From NCBI RefSeq assembly GCF_000719135.1, contig NZ_JOEK01000017.1, positions 189,481 to 253,480 on the forward strand: a stretch of 64,000 nt of DNA, read 5' to 3'. Positions 31,573 to 41,024 of this stretch are shown here, one piece after another (position 1 is the stretch's first letter; every line of letters begins with the position of its first letter). The DNA comes from Streptomyces avicenniae. Lineage in GTDB: Bacteria; Actinomycetota; Actinomycetes; Streptomycetales; Streptomycetaceae. The notes below the pieces were generated by a model. The model worked only from the letters and a program-made list of their open reading frames with translations. It was not told the DNA's origin and made no database searches. Made by a program: the position numbers and the translations under genes.

Positions 31573-34500
31573 ATGCGTTTCGGGGTGCTGGGCCCGCTGG
31601 GGGTGTGGACGGCGGACGGGCGGCCCGTGCGGGTCCCGGAGGCCAAGGTCCGGGCCCTGCTCGCCGCGCTCCTGGTCCACCGGGAGCGGCCGGTGTCCGC
31701 GGACCGGCTCGTCCACGACCTGTGGGGCGACGCGGTGCCCGGCCGTCCGGCGGGCGCGCTCCAGAACAAGGTCTGGCAGCTGCGGCGGGCGCTCGAAGCC
31801 GCCGAGCCCGGAGGCCGTGACCTGGTGGTGTCCCGCCCGCCCGGCTACCAGCTCGTGGTCGGTGACGACGCGGTGGACGCCGACCGGTTCGTCGGGCTGA
31901 CGACGCGCGCACGGGCGGCGGACGATCCCGCCGTGCGCGCCGAACTGTTCGCGTCGGCCCTGGCGTTGTGGCGCGGCCCCGCGTTCGCGGACTTCGCGGA
32001 CGCGGAGTTCACCCGCGCCGCCGCCGCGGGTCTGGAGGAACGGCGGCTGTCCGCCGTCGAGGAACGCGCCGAGGCGCGCCTCGCCCTCGGCGAACACGCC
32101 TCGGTGGCGGAGGAGTTGCACGAGCCGGTCGCCCGCAATCCGCTACGGGAGCGGCTGCGCGCCGCGCACATCCGCGCCCTCGGCCTGGCGGGGCGCCCGG
32201 ACGCGGCGCTCAGCAGTTACACGGAGCTGCGCGAACGCCTCGCCGACGAACTGGGCATGGACCCTGGCCCCGAACTGGCCGCGCTCCACCGGGCGATCCT
32301 CACGCAGGACCCGTCGCTCACCACGGCCCCCACACCCGCGCCCGCCCCCGCACCGGCACGCGGCGGCGCGCCCGGCGGCCTGACCGCGCTCGTCGGCCGC
32401 GCCGAGGCCCTGCGCACGCTCCACGCCCATCTGGCGGCCGACAGGCTGGTGACGCTCACCGGCGCGGGCGGCGTCGGCAAGACCCGGCTGGCCCGCGCGG
32501 CGGCGGCGCGGGCCGCCGACGGGTTCCCCGGCGGCGTACGGCTCGCCGAACTGGCCGCGCTGGACGCCACCGCGACGGCGGAGACGGTCTACGAGACGAT
32601 CGGCGCCGTCCTCGGGGTACGCGACGACACGGCGGGCCGCCCGATCCCGCCCGCCGACCGCGTCGTGCGCGCGCTGGGTGGTCGGCGCGCCCTCCTCGTC
32701 CTCGACAACTGCGAGCACGTCGTCGGGCCGGTCGCCGAGGTGGCCGAGCGGCTCCTCGACGCGGCGCCCGCGCTCACGCTCCTCGCGACCAGCCAGCTGC
32801 CGCTCGGCATCCCGGGCGAGCGGCTCCAGGAGGTGCCGCCGCTGGAGCAGCCCGCCGCGGTGGAGCTGTTCGTCGCGCGCGCGAGCGCCGCCGCCCCCCG
32901 TTTCGCGCTCGACGCCGACACCGCCGACGCGGTGGCCGCCGTCTGCCGACGCCTGGACGGCATCCCCCTCGCCCTGGAGATGGCCGCGACCCGCGTCCGG
33001 GCCTTGGGCGTACGCGAGGTGGCGGCGCGCCTGGACGACAGGTTCCCGCTGCTGGCCACGGGACGGCGCACGGCACCGGCCAGGCACCGCACGCTGCGGG
33101 CGGTCATCGACTGGAGCTGGGGCCTCCTCGGCGAGCGGGAACGGGCGGTCCTCGGGCGCCTCGCGCTCCACGCGGACGGCTGCGCGCTCGACATGGCCGA
33201 GGCGTTCTGCGCCACCGGCGACGTCGCCGCCCGGGACGTGCCCGACCTGCTGGCGCGGCTGGTGGACGCCTCACTGGTCGTCGTGGCGGACACGCCGGAC
33301 GGGCCGCGGTACCGGCTGCTGGAGTCCGTCACCGCGTACTGCCACGAACGCCTGCGTGAGAGCGGCGAGTTCGACGCGCTCAGGCAGCGGCACCTCACCC
33401 GCTACACCGCGCTCGCCGAACAGGCGGAACCCCACCTGCGCGCCCACGGGCAGCGCACCTGGCTGCGCCGCCTCGACGCCGAGACGGCGAACCTGCGCGC
33501 GGCGCTCGACACGGCCGTCAGGACGGGCGCGGCCGACCCGGCGCTCCGCCTCGTGAACGCGCTCGCCTGGTACTGGCGGCTGCGCGGCAGGACCGGCGAG
33601 GCGGAACGCTCCCTCTCCCTCGCCCTGTCGGTCACCGGCCCGCGCGATCCCGCGCTGGTCGCGCGGGCCACGGCGTGGCGCGGCGGCATCCGCCTGCTGG
33701 GCGGCGGCGGCACGGACCCGGTGACGGAGTACCGCACCGCGCTGGAGCCGTACGCGGCGGTGGACGACCCGGCCGGACGGGCGCGCGCCGAATGGTTCCT
33801 CGGCTCACGCCTGTACGGCGTGGGCGACCTGGCGTCCGGGGTCGAACTGGTCAACAGGGCGCTGGAGACGTTCCGTTCCCTCGGCGACACCTGGGGCACC
33901 GCCGCCGCGCTCGGCACCCGCACGTTCCAGGCGAACCTGCGCGGCGACTTCGACGCGCTGCGCGAGGACGGCGAGCGCAGCCTCGCGCTCTTCCGCGAGC
34001 TGGGCGACCGGTGGGGGCAGCTCCAGGCCATGGTCCCGCTCCAGACGCTCGCGGAGGTCGTCGGCGACTACGGGCGCGCCGCGCGCCTCTACCGGGACGG
34101 GCTGCGGATGGCCGAAGACCTCGGGCTGTGGGCGGAGTTCTCCTTCCAGCTCTCGGGACTCGGCCGCATCGCGCTGCTGGAGCGGGACTACGCGAAGGCC
34201 GGGGAGCTGCACGAGCGGGCGCGGCGGGTGGCCGTCGAGCAGTCGGACCGGTTCGGGGAGCAGTTCGCCGAGATCGGGCTCGGGCTGGGGGCACGCCGCG
34301 AGGGGCGGCTCGACGCCGCCGAGGCGCACCTGCGCTCCGTGCTGGATCTGCACCGCCGGATGGGGTACGAGCCGAGCGTGCCCCCGCTGATCCTCGCCGA
34401 GCTGGGGTTCGTCGCCGAACTGCGGGGCGACGCGCGGGCCGCCGTCGCTCTCCAGGAGAGGGGGCTGGCCGCCGCGCGGGCGGGCGACGACCCGCGGGCC

Positions 34501-34725
34501 GTCGCGCTGGCGCTCGAAGGGCTGGCGGGGGCCCGCCTGTTGGGGGGCGACGCCGCGCGCGCGGCACGGCTGCTCGGCGAGGCCGCGGCCACCCGCCGGT
34601 CGGTCGGCACCCCGCTGCCGGACGGCGAACGGGACGACGTCGATCGCATCTCCGCCGCGGCCACCACGGCCCTCGGCGCCACACGCTTCGCCGCCGAGTG
34701 GTGCGCCGGGGAGGGCGTGGTGTGA
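31573..34725 (+). CDS. BTAD-type (AfsR/SARP-like) regulator with NB-ARC ATPase and TPR domains
   Basis: A 1050-residue regulator. Residues 1-90 form an OmpR-type winged helix (VLVHRERPVSADRLVHDLWG region), about 95-240 the BTAD helical domain (VGLTTRARAADDPAVRAELF; LRERLRAAHIRALGLAGRPD), 270-600 an NB-ARC/AAA ATPase with Walker A GAGGVGKT at 297-304 and Walker B LLVLDNCEHVV near 374, and 600-1050 TPR repeats. Such proteins activate antibiotic or export genes in response to nucleotide and ligand states. It is divergent from the efflux pump, its probable target. TAGCGT ends 6 nt before the ATG (leaderless). Confidence 0.92.
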   Translation: MRFGVLGPLGVWTADGRPVRVPEAKVRALLAALLVHRERPVSADRLVHDLWGDAVPGRPAGALQNKVWQLRRALEAAEPGGRDLVVSRPPGYQLVVGDDAVDADRFVGLTTRARAADDPAVRAELFASALALWRGPAFADFADAEFTRAAAAGLEERRLSAVEERAEARLALGEHASVAEELHEPVARNPLRERLRAAHIRALGLAGRPDAALSSYTELRERLADELGMDPGPELAALHRAILTQDPSLTTAPTPAPAPAPARGGAPGGLTALVGRAEALRTLHAHLAADRLVTLTGAGGVGKTRLARAAAARAADGFPGGVRLAELAALDATATAETVYETIGAVLGVRDDTAGRPIPPADRVVRALGGRRALLVLDNCEHVVGPVAEVAERLLDAAPALTLLATSQLPLGIPGERLQEVPPLEQPAAVELFVARASAAAPRFALDADTADAVAAVCRRLDGIPLALEMAATRVRALGVREVAARLDDRFPLLATGRRTAPARHRTLRAVIDWSWGLLGERERAVLGRLALHADGCALDMAEAFCATGDVAARDVPDLLARLVDASLVVVADTPDGPRYRLLESVTAYCHERLRESGEFDALRQRHLTRYTALAEQAEPHLRAHGQRTWLRRLDAETANLRAALDTAVRTGAADPALRLVNALAWYWRLRGRTGEAERSLSLALSVTGPRDPALVARATAWRGGIRLLGGGGTDPVTEYRTALEPYAAVDDPAGRARAEWFLGSRLYGVGDLASGVELVNRALETFRSLGDTWGTAAALGTRTFQANLRGDFDALREDGERSLALFRELGDRWGQLQAMVPLQTLAEVVGDYGRAARLYRDGLRMAEDLGLWAEFSFQLSGLGRIALLERDYAKAGELHERARRVAVEQSDRFGEQFAEIGLGLGARREGRLDAAEAHLRSVLDLHRRMGYEPSVPPLILAELGFVAELRGDARAAVALQERGLAAARAGDDPRAVALALEGLAGARLLGGDAARAARLLGEAAATRRSVGTPLPDGERDDVDRISAAATTALGATRFAAEWCAGEGVV

Positions 34726-34771
34726 CGTGCGCTCTCGTCATGTCCCCGGCGGCGGGCCTAGGCTGGGGGGC

Positions 34772-35695
34772 ATGGCCTGGACGGTGCGCGACATCCCGGA
34801 TCTGAAGGGCCGCACGGCGGTCGTGACGGGCGCCAACAGCGGCCTCGGCTACGTCACCGCGCGCGAGCTGGCGCGGCGTGGCGCGCAGGTCGTGCTGGCC
34901 TGCCGCAGCCGGGAACGCGGCCGGGCGGCGTTGGAGCGGCTGCGCGGCGAAGTCCCCGAGGGACGGGTCGAGTTGCGGCTGCTCGATCTGGCTGACCTCT
35001 CCTCGGTCCGCGCGTTCGCCACCCAGTGGCGCGGCGAGCGGCTGGACCTGCTGGTGAACAACGCGGGGCTCATGGCCGTGCCGCGCGGCCGGACCGAGGA
35101 CGGCTTCGAGACGCAGTTCGGCGTCAACCACCTCGGCCACTTCGCCCTGACGGGGCTGCTCCTGCGACCGCTGCTCGCCGCCCCGGCGCCCCGCGTCGTG
35201 ACGGTCTCCAGCATCGCGCACCTGGCGGCCAACGTGGACCTGTCCGACCCGCACGCGGACCGGCGCTACCTGCGCTGGGTCGCGTACGCGCGCTCCAAGT
35301 CGGCCAACCTCATGTTCACCCACGAACTGGCCCGCCGCGCGCGGGACACGGCCCTGGTCGCCGTCGCCGCGCACCCCGGCTGGGCCGCCACCGAACTCCA
35401 GGCCAAGGGGCCGCGGATGGCGGGCAGCGCGGTGCAGGAACGTGCCGCCCACGCCCTGAACAGGCTCGTCGGCTCGGCGCCCGAGGCCGGGGCGGCGCCG
35501 CTGCTGCACGCCGCGACCGCCCCGGACGTGGCGCCCGACGCGTACCTGGGGCCACGCGCCGCGGCCAGGGGCCGTGCGGGCCGCACCTGGCGCGCCCCCT
35601 GGACGAGGAACGACGCGATGACGGCGCGCCTGTGGCATGTCTCGGAGGAACTGACGCGTGTGAGCTACGACTTCGCACCGCCGTCAGCCCTGTGA
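34772..35695 (+). CDS. Short-chain dehydrogenase/reductase
   Basis: A 307-residue SDR of the retinol-dehydrogenase-like branch. Motifs: TGANSGLG (cofactor loop), NNAGLMA, a catalytic Ser in TVSSIAHLAA and YARSK (Tyr-x3-Lys). The basic CRSRERGR after beta2 suggests NADP preference. The ATG at 34772 follows TAGGCT by 7 nt; the upstream in-frame codon at 34727 overlaps the regulator gene and is unlikely. The substrate is unknown. Confidence 0.9.
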   Translation: MAWTVRDIPDLKGRTAVVTGANSGLGYVTARELARRGAQVVLACRSRERGRAALERLRGEVPEGRVELRLLDLADLSSVRAFATQWRGERLDLLVNNAGLMAVPRGRTEDGFETQFGVNHLGHFALTGLLLRPLLAAPAPRVVTVSSIAHLAANVDLSDPHADRRYLRWVAYARSKSANLMFTHELARRARDTALVAVAAHPGWAATELQAKGPRMAGSAVQERAAHALNRLVGSAPEAGAAPLLHAATAPDVAPDAYLGPRAAARGRAGRTWRAPWTRNDAMTARLWHVSEELTRVSYDFAPPSAL

Positions 35696-35772
35696 CATGG
35701 AGCGCGCACGCGTCGGTGCGCGCTGTTATCGTCAGCGGATCGGGACGATCCGTATCGCCGCAGGGGGAAAGC

Positions 35773-36984
35773 ATGAGTGCGCAGTGCTGGAGCTGCCGAC
35801 AGCGGCCGTCCGCCGCGCCGGACGGCCGGTGTCAGGTGTGCACCGCGGGTGGCGCGGTGGCGAGCCAGCCGACCGTGGGTGACGGCTTCCCGCTGACGCC
35901 GCCGGTCGCCGCCGGGCCCGTGCCGCCGTCGGCCCCGCCCCCGCAGCCCCCGCCGTTCTCCCAGCCACAGCCCCACCCTCAGCCACAACTCCAGCCGCAG
36001 CTCCAGCCGTTCGCCCCGCCTCCCACGCCCGGCTACGGCTACCCCGGCTCCGCCGGCCCCGCCGCCGGTCCCGCGTACGGCTACCCGGGCGGTCACCTGC
36101 CGCTGCTGGCCACCCCGTTCACCAGTCCGCAGGGCCTGTCCACCGCGCTGACGGCCCTGTTCGGCGTCGCGATCGCCATCTGGCTGTTCGGCATGGTGTC
36201 CGGGGCCGCGATGCTGAACCTGCTGGACGACATGGAGGGGCCCGCCGCGTTCGGCCTGACCTTGGACGAGGTGCAGGACACGCTGGACACCTGGCAGGGC
36301 ACGGCCACCATCCAGATCCTGCTGATGCTGGCGATCGGCATCGTGTTCCTCATCTGGTTCTACCGGGTGCGCTCGAACGCCGAGATGTTCGACCCGGCCG
36401 GGATGCGCCTGAGCCGTGGCTGGGCGATCGGCGCCTGGTTCGTGCCGGTGGTGGGCCTGTGGTTCCCCAAGCAGATCGCGAACGACACGTGGCGCGCCAG
36501 CGCCCCGTGGGGCGAGCAGGCGCGTCTCGGCCTGGTGACCGCGTGGTGGCTGCTGTGGCTGCCCACCGTCTTCACGAGCTTCTCGGCGCTGTACTCGGAC
36601 GACGACGGCATCATCGACTTCAACGACTCGGACGAGTTCGACGAGGTGCGGAGCGCCGCCGCGGTGACGGTCCTGAACGGCGCGCTCGGCATCGCCGCGG
36701 CGATCCTCGCGATCCTCTTCGTCCGGCAGCTGACACGGCGGCAGTTGACGAAGTTCGCGCAGGGGCCGACGCCGTGGGCGACGCAGGGCGCGATGCCGCC
36801 GCCGGGGGCGTACCCGCAGCAGCATCCGCAGCCGGGCGTGCCGCACCAGCAGTACGCGCCCCCGCCGCACTTCCAGGCCCCGCCGCAGGCGCAGCCGTTC
36901 CCCCAGCCGGGACAGCAGCCAGGACCGCAGCCAGGACAGCAGCCGGGCCACCAGCCTCCGGGCGCGCCGCCGCCCCCGTTCTGA
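35773..36984 (+). CDS. DUF4328 membrane protein with proline/glutamine-rich tails
   Basis: A 403-residue protein. The first 25 residues carry CWSCRQRP and GRCQVC, a small CxxC...CxxC zinc-ribbon-like head; then a Pro/Gln-rich stretch to about residue 110; then a DUF4328 domain with four membrane segments (ALFGVAIAIWLFGMVSGAAM; LMLAIGIVFLIWFYRVRSNA; WFVPVVGLWFPKQIANDTWR; a final LGIAAAILAILFVRQL); then a long QPGQQPG-type tail. The ATG has GGGGGA 6 nt before it. DUF4328 function is unknown. Confidence 0.87.
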   Translation: MSAQCWSCRQRPSAAPDGRCQVCTAGGAVASQPTVGDGFPLTPPVAAGPVPPSAPPPQPPPFSQPQPHPQPQLQPQLQPFAPPPTPGYGYPGSAGPAAGPAYGYPGGHLPLLATPFTSPQGLSTALTALFGVAIAIWLFGMVSGAAMLNLLDDMEGPAAFGLTLDEVQDTLDTWQGTATIQILLMLAIGIVFLIWFYRVRSNAEMFDPAGMRLSRGWAIGAWFVPVVGLWFPKQIANDTWRASAPWGEQARLGLVTAWWLLWLPTVFTSFSALYSDDDGIIDFNDSDEFDEVRSAAAVTVLNGALGIAAAILAILFVRQLTRRQLTKFAQGPTPWATQGAMPPPGAYPQQHPQPGVPHQQYAPPPHFQAPPQAQPFPQPGQQPGPQPGQQPGHQPPGAPPPPF

Positions 36985-37092
36985 CCCGGGCCTCCTCCTG
37001 ACCCGCGGCACCCTCCCCCCGGGGCCGGGTCTCGCGAACGCGTGCGATACTCTGCGCCGTTCACCGAGATCCGTCCAACCGGGGGGTTTTTC

Positions 37093-37713
37093 ATGGGGCT
37101 TGTCCTCGCCGTCGTCGGCGTGGCCGCGCTGGTGGCGGCCGTCGTCGTCCTGCTGCGGTCACGGCGCCGCGCCGCGCCGAAGGCGCCACCACCGCCGCGC
37201 GACCCGTTCGCGCCCGAGCAGGACACGGGCGGCGACCCGCGGCGGCTCAAGGCGGGCGACATGGTGGAGTACCTGGGCGAGCGGCTGTTCGTCCGCGGGT
37301 CGCTGCGGCTGTCCGAGGGCGGGTTCAGCTGGTCGGAGCACTTCGTGGACGCCATGGACGGCACCGACGCGGGGCGCCGGTGGATCTCGGTCGAGGAGGA
37401 CCCCGACCTGGAGGTCACGCTGTGGAGCGAGTACGCAGGTGACCCGCTGAAGCCGAGCGAGCAGTCCCTGACCGTCGGGGGCGTCACGTACCACCGCACC
37501 GAGCACGGCACGGCCACGTACGCCTCCGAGGGCACGACCGGCCTCGCCGCGACGGGCCGCATGGAGTACGCGGACTACGAGGGGCCGCGCGGACACGCCC
37601 TGTCCTTCGAGCGCTTCCCCGGCGCGGGCGGCGAGCAGGGCCGCTGGGAGGCGTCGCTCGGCGAGCGCGTCCCGGCCGGAACGCTCACCATCTACCCGGG
37701 CGGTGACGCGTGA
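37093..37713 (+). CDS. DUF4178 protein, first gene of the polyamine-synthase-like operon
   Basis: A 206-residue protein with one N-terminal membrane segment (VLAVVGVAALVAAVVVLLRS) and a cytoplasmic DUF4178 beta-rich domain (LKAGDMVEYLGERLFVRGSL; FVDAMDGTDAGRRWISVEED). Its last 4 bases overlap the start of the DUF4247 lipoprotein gene. DUF4178, DUF4247, DUF350 and a membrane aminopropyltransferase recur together in bacteria; the joint function is not established. Confidence 0.87.
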   Translation: MGLVLAVVGVAALVAAVVVLLRSRRRAAPKAPPPPRDPFAPEQDTGGDPRRLKAGDMVEYLGERLFVRGSLRLSEGGFSWSEHFVDAMDGTDAGRRWISVEEDPDLEVTLWSEYAGDPLKPSEQSLTVGGVTYHRTEHGTATYASEGTTGLAATGRMEYADYEGPRGHALSFERFPGAGGEQGRWEASLGERVPAGTLTIYPGGDA

Positions 37714-38159
37714 GCGCGCGCGGGGGCCGCAGGAGGAGCGGCATACGCACGGCGGCCGGGCTGCTCACGGGCGCGCTGCTGGTCACGGCCTGCGGTGGCG
37801 GCGGCGACCCGGACGTCCCGGACGCCTGGATCCGCGACACGTACGAACGCGACACGACGCCGGGCGGCGGCGACTACCTCGACCGGCAGGACACCCCGGC
37901 GCAGGTCGCCGACGAGATCGAGCGTGAGCGCGGGGCCATGGACCGTGTGACCAGCGAGTCGATGGTCTTCCTGCGCTACGACGACGACATCGTCGCCATC
38001 AGCCCCCGCACCGATGTGCCGGGCGGCAGCAGCATCGACGTGGACGACTACGAGTCGGGGCGGTCCCGGTACAGCAGCCACGTCGGCCACTACTGGCCGG
38101 CGTCGCAGGGACGCAGCGGCAGCGACTTCCGCGGCGGCGGGCCCGGCTCCGGCAAGTGA
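37710..38159 (+). CDS. DUF4247 lipoprotein
   Basis: A 149-residue lipoprotein. After a basic start, AAGLLTGALLVTACGGGGDP has a lipobox (VTAC), so the protein is anchored outside the membrane. The DUF4247 domain follows (AWIRDTYERD; FLRYDDDIVAISPRTDVPGG) and the C-terminus is Gly/Ser-rich. Its GTG overlaps the DUF4178 stop (GTGA). Confidence 0.85.
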   Translation: MSARGGRRRSGIRTAAGLLTGALLVTACGGGGDPDVPDAWIRDTYERDTTPGGGDYLDRQDTPAQVADEIERERGAMDRVTSESMVFLRYDDDIVAISPRTDVPGGSSIDVDDYESGRSRYSSHVGHYWPASQGRSGSDFRGGGPGSGK

Positions 38160-38251
38160 GCACGGCACCGGCGGCGACGCGCGGTGCGGACAGTTCAGGC
38201 AGTGCACAGCTCGGAGAACACCACTCCCGGGCGGAACGAGAGGACGTCGTC

Positions 38252-38689
38252 ATGGGGGACATATTCGAATCGGCCGCGGAGACGCTGGCCTACGGGGGCG
38301 TCGGTCTCCTGGTGATGGCCGTGGCCTTCGGCGCGCTGGACCTGGTCACGCCGGGCAATCTGGCCAAGATCGTCTGGTCGGAGCGGAACAAGGGCGCGGC
38401 CATCGTGCTCGCCGGTCAGATGCTGGGCGTGGGCATCGTCGTCCAGCAGGCGATCCTGGCGAGCGAGTCGGAGGAGGGCCTGGACTACGGGCTGGTGAGC
38501 ACCGGCGTATACGGGCTGGCCGGTGTCGTCGTGATGACGGTGGTCTTCGCGATCGTCGGCGTCATCACGCCGGGCCGGATGGGCGCGGCGGTGCTGGAGG
38601 ACCAGGACGGACGGGCGCACCCGGTCGCCTGGGTGCAGGGCACGATGTACGTCGGCACGGCACTGATGGTCGGCGCGGCGCTCTCGTGA
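38252..38689 (+). CDS. DUF350 membrane protein
   Basis: A 145-residue protein with four membrane segments arranged as two DUF350 repeats (AYGGVGLLVMAVAFGALDLV; IVLAGQMLGVGIVVQQAILA; YGLAGVVVMTVVFAIVGVIT; MYVGTALMVGAALS). The ATG at 38252 is preferred over an in-frame start at 38156. GTGA overlap joins its stop to the aminopropyltransferase start. Function unknown; it is probably a membrane partner of the synthase. Confidence 0.87.
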   Translation: MGDIFESAAETLAYGGVGLLVMAVAFGALDLVTPGNLAKIVWSERNKGAAIVLAGQMLGVGIVVQQAILASESEEGLDYGLVSTGVYGLAGVVVMTVVFAIVGVITPGRMGAAVLEDQDGRAHPVAWVQGTMYVGTALMVGAALS

Positions 38690-40230
38690 TCCGCCGCCCC
38701 CGGCTGGCCCGCTTCCTCCTGCTGCTGACCGTGTTCCTGTGCGCGGCGTGCGGTCTGGTGTACGAGCTGGCGCTGGTCGCGCTCGGCGGCTACCTGATAG
38801 GCAACACCATCACGCAGACCTCCCTCGTGCTGGCCGTCATGGTCTTCGCGATGGGGGTCGGCTCGCTGGCGGCGAAGCCCCTCCAGCGGCGCGCCGTGGG
38901 CGCGTTCGCCGTGGTGGAGGGGCTGCTCGCGCTGGTGGGCGGGCTGTCGGTGCTCGTGCTGTACGTGCTGTACGCGTGGGTGGGCGTCTACACCCCGGCG
39001 ATGACGGTCGTCGCGTTCCTGGTCGGCCTGCTGATCGGGGCGGAGATCCCGCTGCTGATGACGATGCTCCAGCGCATCCGCAGGCAGGAGGCGGGGAACG
39101 CGGTCGCCGACATGTTCGCGGTCGATTATCTGGGCGCGCTGGTGGGCGGGTTGTGTTTCCCGCTCCTGCTGCTGCCGACGTTCGGGCAGCTCAAGGGCGT
39201 GCTGGTGGTCGGCGTGGTGAACGCGGTGGCGGGGGTGGTCACCGTGCTGTGGATCTTCAGGGGCCGGCTGCGGCGGATCGTCTCGGTCGGTCTCGCGGCC
39301 GGGCTCGCGGCGGTCCTGACCGTGCTGGTCGGCGCGTACGTGCTGGCGGACGACATCGAGATCTCGGCGCGGCAGCGGATGTACCGCGACCCGATCGTGC
39401 ACGCGGAGCGCACGCCGTACCAGGAGATCGTGATGACGGAGTCGCTGGGCTTCACCTCACGCACGGACCTGCGGCTGTTCCTCAACGGCGACCTCCAGTT
39501 CTCCTCGATCGACGAGTACCGCTACCACGAGGCGCTGGTGCACCCGGCGCTCGTGGGCGCGCGGGAGCGGGTGCTGGTCCTGGGCGGCGGGGACGGCCTC
39601 GCGCTGCGCGAGGTGCTGCGCTACCCGGACGTGGCGGAGGTGACGCTCGTCGAGCTGGACCCGGCGATGACGGAGCTGGGCCGGACGTACGGGGCGCTGC
39701 GGGAGCTGAACGGCGGCGCGTTCGAGGACCCGCGCGTCACGGTCGTGAACGCGGACGCGTTCACGTGGCTGCGCGGCGCGCCTGGTCCTTACGACGCGGT
39801 GATCGTGGACTTCCCCGACCCGGAGGACACGGCGACGGCCAAGCTGTACTCCGTGGAGATGTACGCGCTGCTGGCGAACGTGCTGGCGCCGCAGGCACGG
39901 GTGGTCGTGCAGTCGGGGTCGCCGTTCTTCGCGCCCCGCACCTACTGGTCGGTGGACGCGTCGCTGGCGGAGGCGGGCTTCGCGACGACGCCGTACCAGG
40001 TGGACGTCCCGAGCTTCGGCAACTGGGGCTTCGTGCTGGCGACGGTCGGCGAGGGGGCGCCTGAGCTGCGGCTGCCGGGGGACGTGCCGCCGCTGCGGTT
40101 CCTGGACGACGCGGTGCTGCGGGCGGCGACGGTCTTCCCGCTGGACCGGCGGCACGAGGACGTGCGCGCGAGCACGCTGATGGACCCGGCGGTGCTGGAG
40201 TACGCGCGCGGCGAGTGGCAGTACGACTGA
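38686..40230 (+). CDS. Membrane-bound polyamine aminopropyltransferase (spermidine synthase-like)
   Basis: A 514-residue protein. The N-terminal 220 residues hold about seven membrane segments; the C-terminal 280 form a spermidine-synthase domain. Motif YQEIVMTESLG, RLFLNGDLQFSSIDEYRYHE, and the cofactor loop VLVLGGGDGLALREVL with VELDPAM are typical; DFPDPED replaces the usual catalytic DxxDP block closely. It would transfer an aminopropyl group from decarboxylated AdoMet to an amine acceptor, or another AdoMet-derived group. The GTG overlaps the DUF350 stop. No AdoMet decarboxylase gene is in the window. Confidence 0.9.
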   Translation: MIRRPRLARFLLLLTVFLCAACGLVYELALVALGGYLIGNTITQTSLVLAVMVFAMGVGSLAAKPLQRRAVGAFAVVEGLLALVGGLSVLVLYVLYAWVGVYTPAMTVVAFLVGLLIGAEIPLLMTMLQRIRRQEAGNAVADMFAVDYLGALVGGLCFPLLLLPTFGQLKGVLVVGVVNAVAGVVTVLWIFRGRLRRIVSVGLAAGLAAVLTVLVGAYVLADDIEISARQRMYRDPIVHAERTPYQEIVMTESLGFTSRTDLRLFLNGDLQFSSIDEYRYHEALVHPALVGARERVLVLGGGDGLALREVLRYPDVAEVTLVELDPAMTELGRTYGALRELNGGAFEDPRVTVVNADAFTWLRGAPGPYDAVIVDFPDPEDTATAKLYSVEMYALLANVLAPQARVVVQSGSPFFAPRTYWSVDASLAEAGFATTPYQVDVPSFGNWGFVLATVGEGAPELRLPGDVPPLRFLDDAVLRAATVFPLDRRHEDVRASTLMDPAVLEYARGEWQYD

Positions 40231-40303
40231 GCGGGCGCGCCGGGGCGGCGGGCGGCGCGGCTTCTAGACTGCCGGGGCCGACCCAGGAGAGGAACACATC
40301 GCC

Positions 40304-40714
40304 ATGCGCCCGCAGAGGTTCCAGCAGTTCGCCATCGACGCCTACCAGGCGGCCGGGATGAAGGCCGAGCCGTGGAGCGAGGGCACGAAGCGTCCGCTGG
40401 GCGTGGCGCTGACCCTGCCGAACGGGGCGCAGCTGCGGCACGCCGTCTCGGGGCAGAGCCGGGACGGCGACGCGTACGGGGAGGCGGAGCAGCCGGTGGA
40501 GGGCGAGGCCCCGGCGCCGGTGCCGGTGCCGGACCTCGGCCGGGGGGCGGAGCCGCGCCAGGTCGAGGCGTACCTGGCGGCCGTCCTGACGAACACGGGC
40601 CATCCCGAGATCCTGCGGGCGTACGCGTACGGGGACCGGGAGCAGCCGCCGAAGCACGCCGGTGTCGGCGTGGTGTTCCACTCGGGCGCGAAGGTGTACT
40701 GCCTGTTCGTGTAG
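40304..40714 (+). CDS. Conserved-looking hypothetical protein
   Basis: A 136-residue protein (MRPQRFQQFAIDAYQAAGMK at the start). The middle is a Pro/Ala/Val spacer, followed by VEAYLAAVLTNTGHPEILRA and a C-terminal GVGVVFHSGAKVYCLFV strand. No known family is recognised. It has AGGAGAGG about 12 nt upstream and a TAGACT -10 hexamer at 40264-40269, so it has its own promoter, and a strong terminator follows. Confidence 0.75.
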   Translation: MRPQRFQQFAIDAYQAAGMKAEPWSEGTKRPLGVALTLPNGAQLRHAVSGQSRDGDAYGEAEQPVEGEAPAPVPVPDLGRGAEPRQVEAYLAAVLTNTGHPEILRAYAYGDREQPPKHAGVGVVFHSGAKVYCLFV

Positions 40715-40742
40715 CGCATGGCGGGGCCGGAGTGACGGGATG

Positions 40743-40775
40743 AGGGGCGGCGCCTCCGCACAAGGCGCCGCCCCT
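40743..40775. terminator. Rho-independent-like hairpin 1
   Basis: An 11-bp perfect G/C stem (40744-40754 with 40764-40774, extendable by one A-T pair) with a 9-nt loop, 29 bp after the stop of the 136-residue gene. No long U tract follows, as is usual in Streptomyces. Confidence 0.75.
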
Positions 40776-40784
40776 TCGGTGTCC

Positions 40785-40843
40785 CCGGGCCGCCGGGGAC
40801 GCCCCCGTACGAGGGTCGGGTGGGGGCGTCCCCGGCGGCCCGG
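40785..40843. terminator. Very long perfect hairpin 2 (22-bp stem)
   Basis: Arms 40785-40806 and 40822-40843 are perfect inverted repeats over 22 bp, with a 15-nt loop. It lies between the convergent 136-residue gene and ROK gene and can serve both strands. The stem is far longer than needed for termination. Confidence 0.65.
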
Positions 40844-40872
40844 CGGCGGTGACCGTGGAGCGCACCGCCGCT

Positions 40873-40900
40873 GCCGTCAGGGCACGCGGGCCCTGACGGC
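40873..40900. terminator. Hairpin 3 between convergent genes
   Basis: An 11-bp perfect stem, GCCGTCAGGGC (40873-40883) with GCCCTGACGGC (40890-40900), around a 6-nt loop. It is the third hairpin in 160 bp, nearer to the ROK gene end. Confidence 0.65.
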
Positions 40901-41024
40901 GGGAAGCTCGTCCGCCCCCCGTGCGTCGGCAGTGACACTACCCCGCCGATCGCTCATCTGAGCGTGCGGCCCCTCATGGGTGGCGGGCATCACGTCCGCA
41001 GACCCGGGGAAAACGGCCGGAAAC

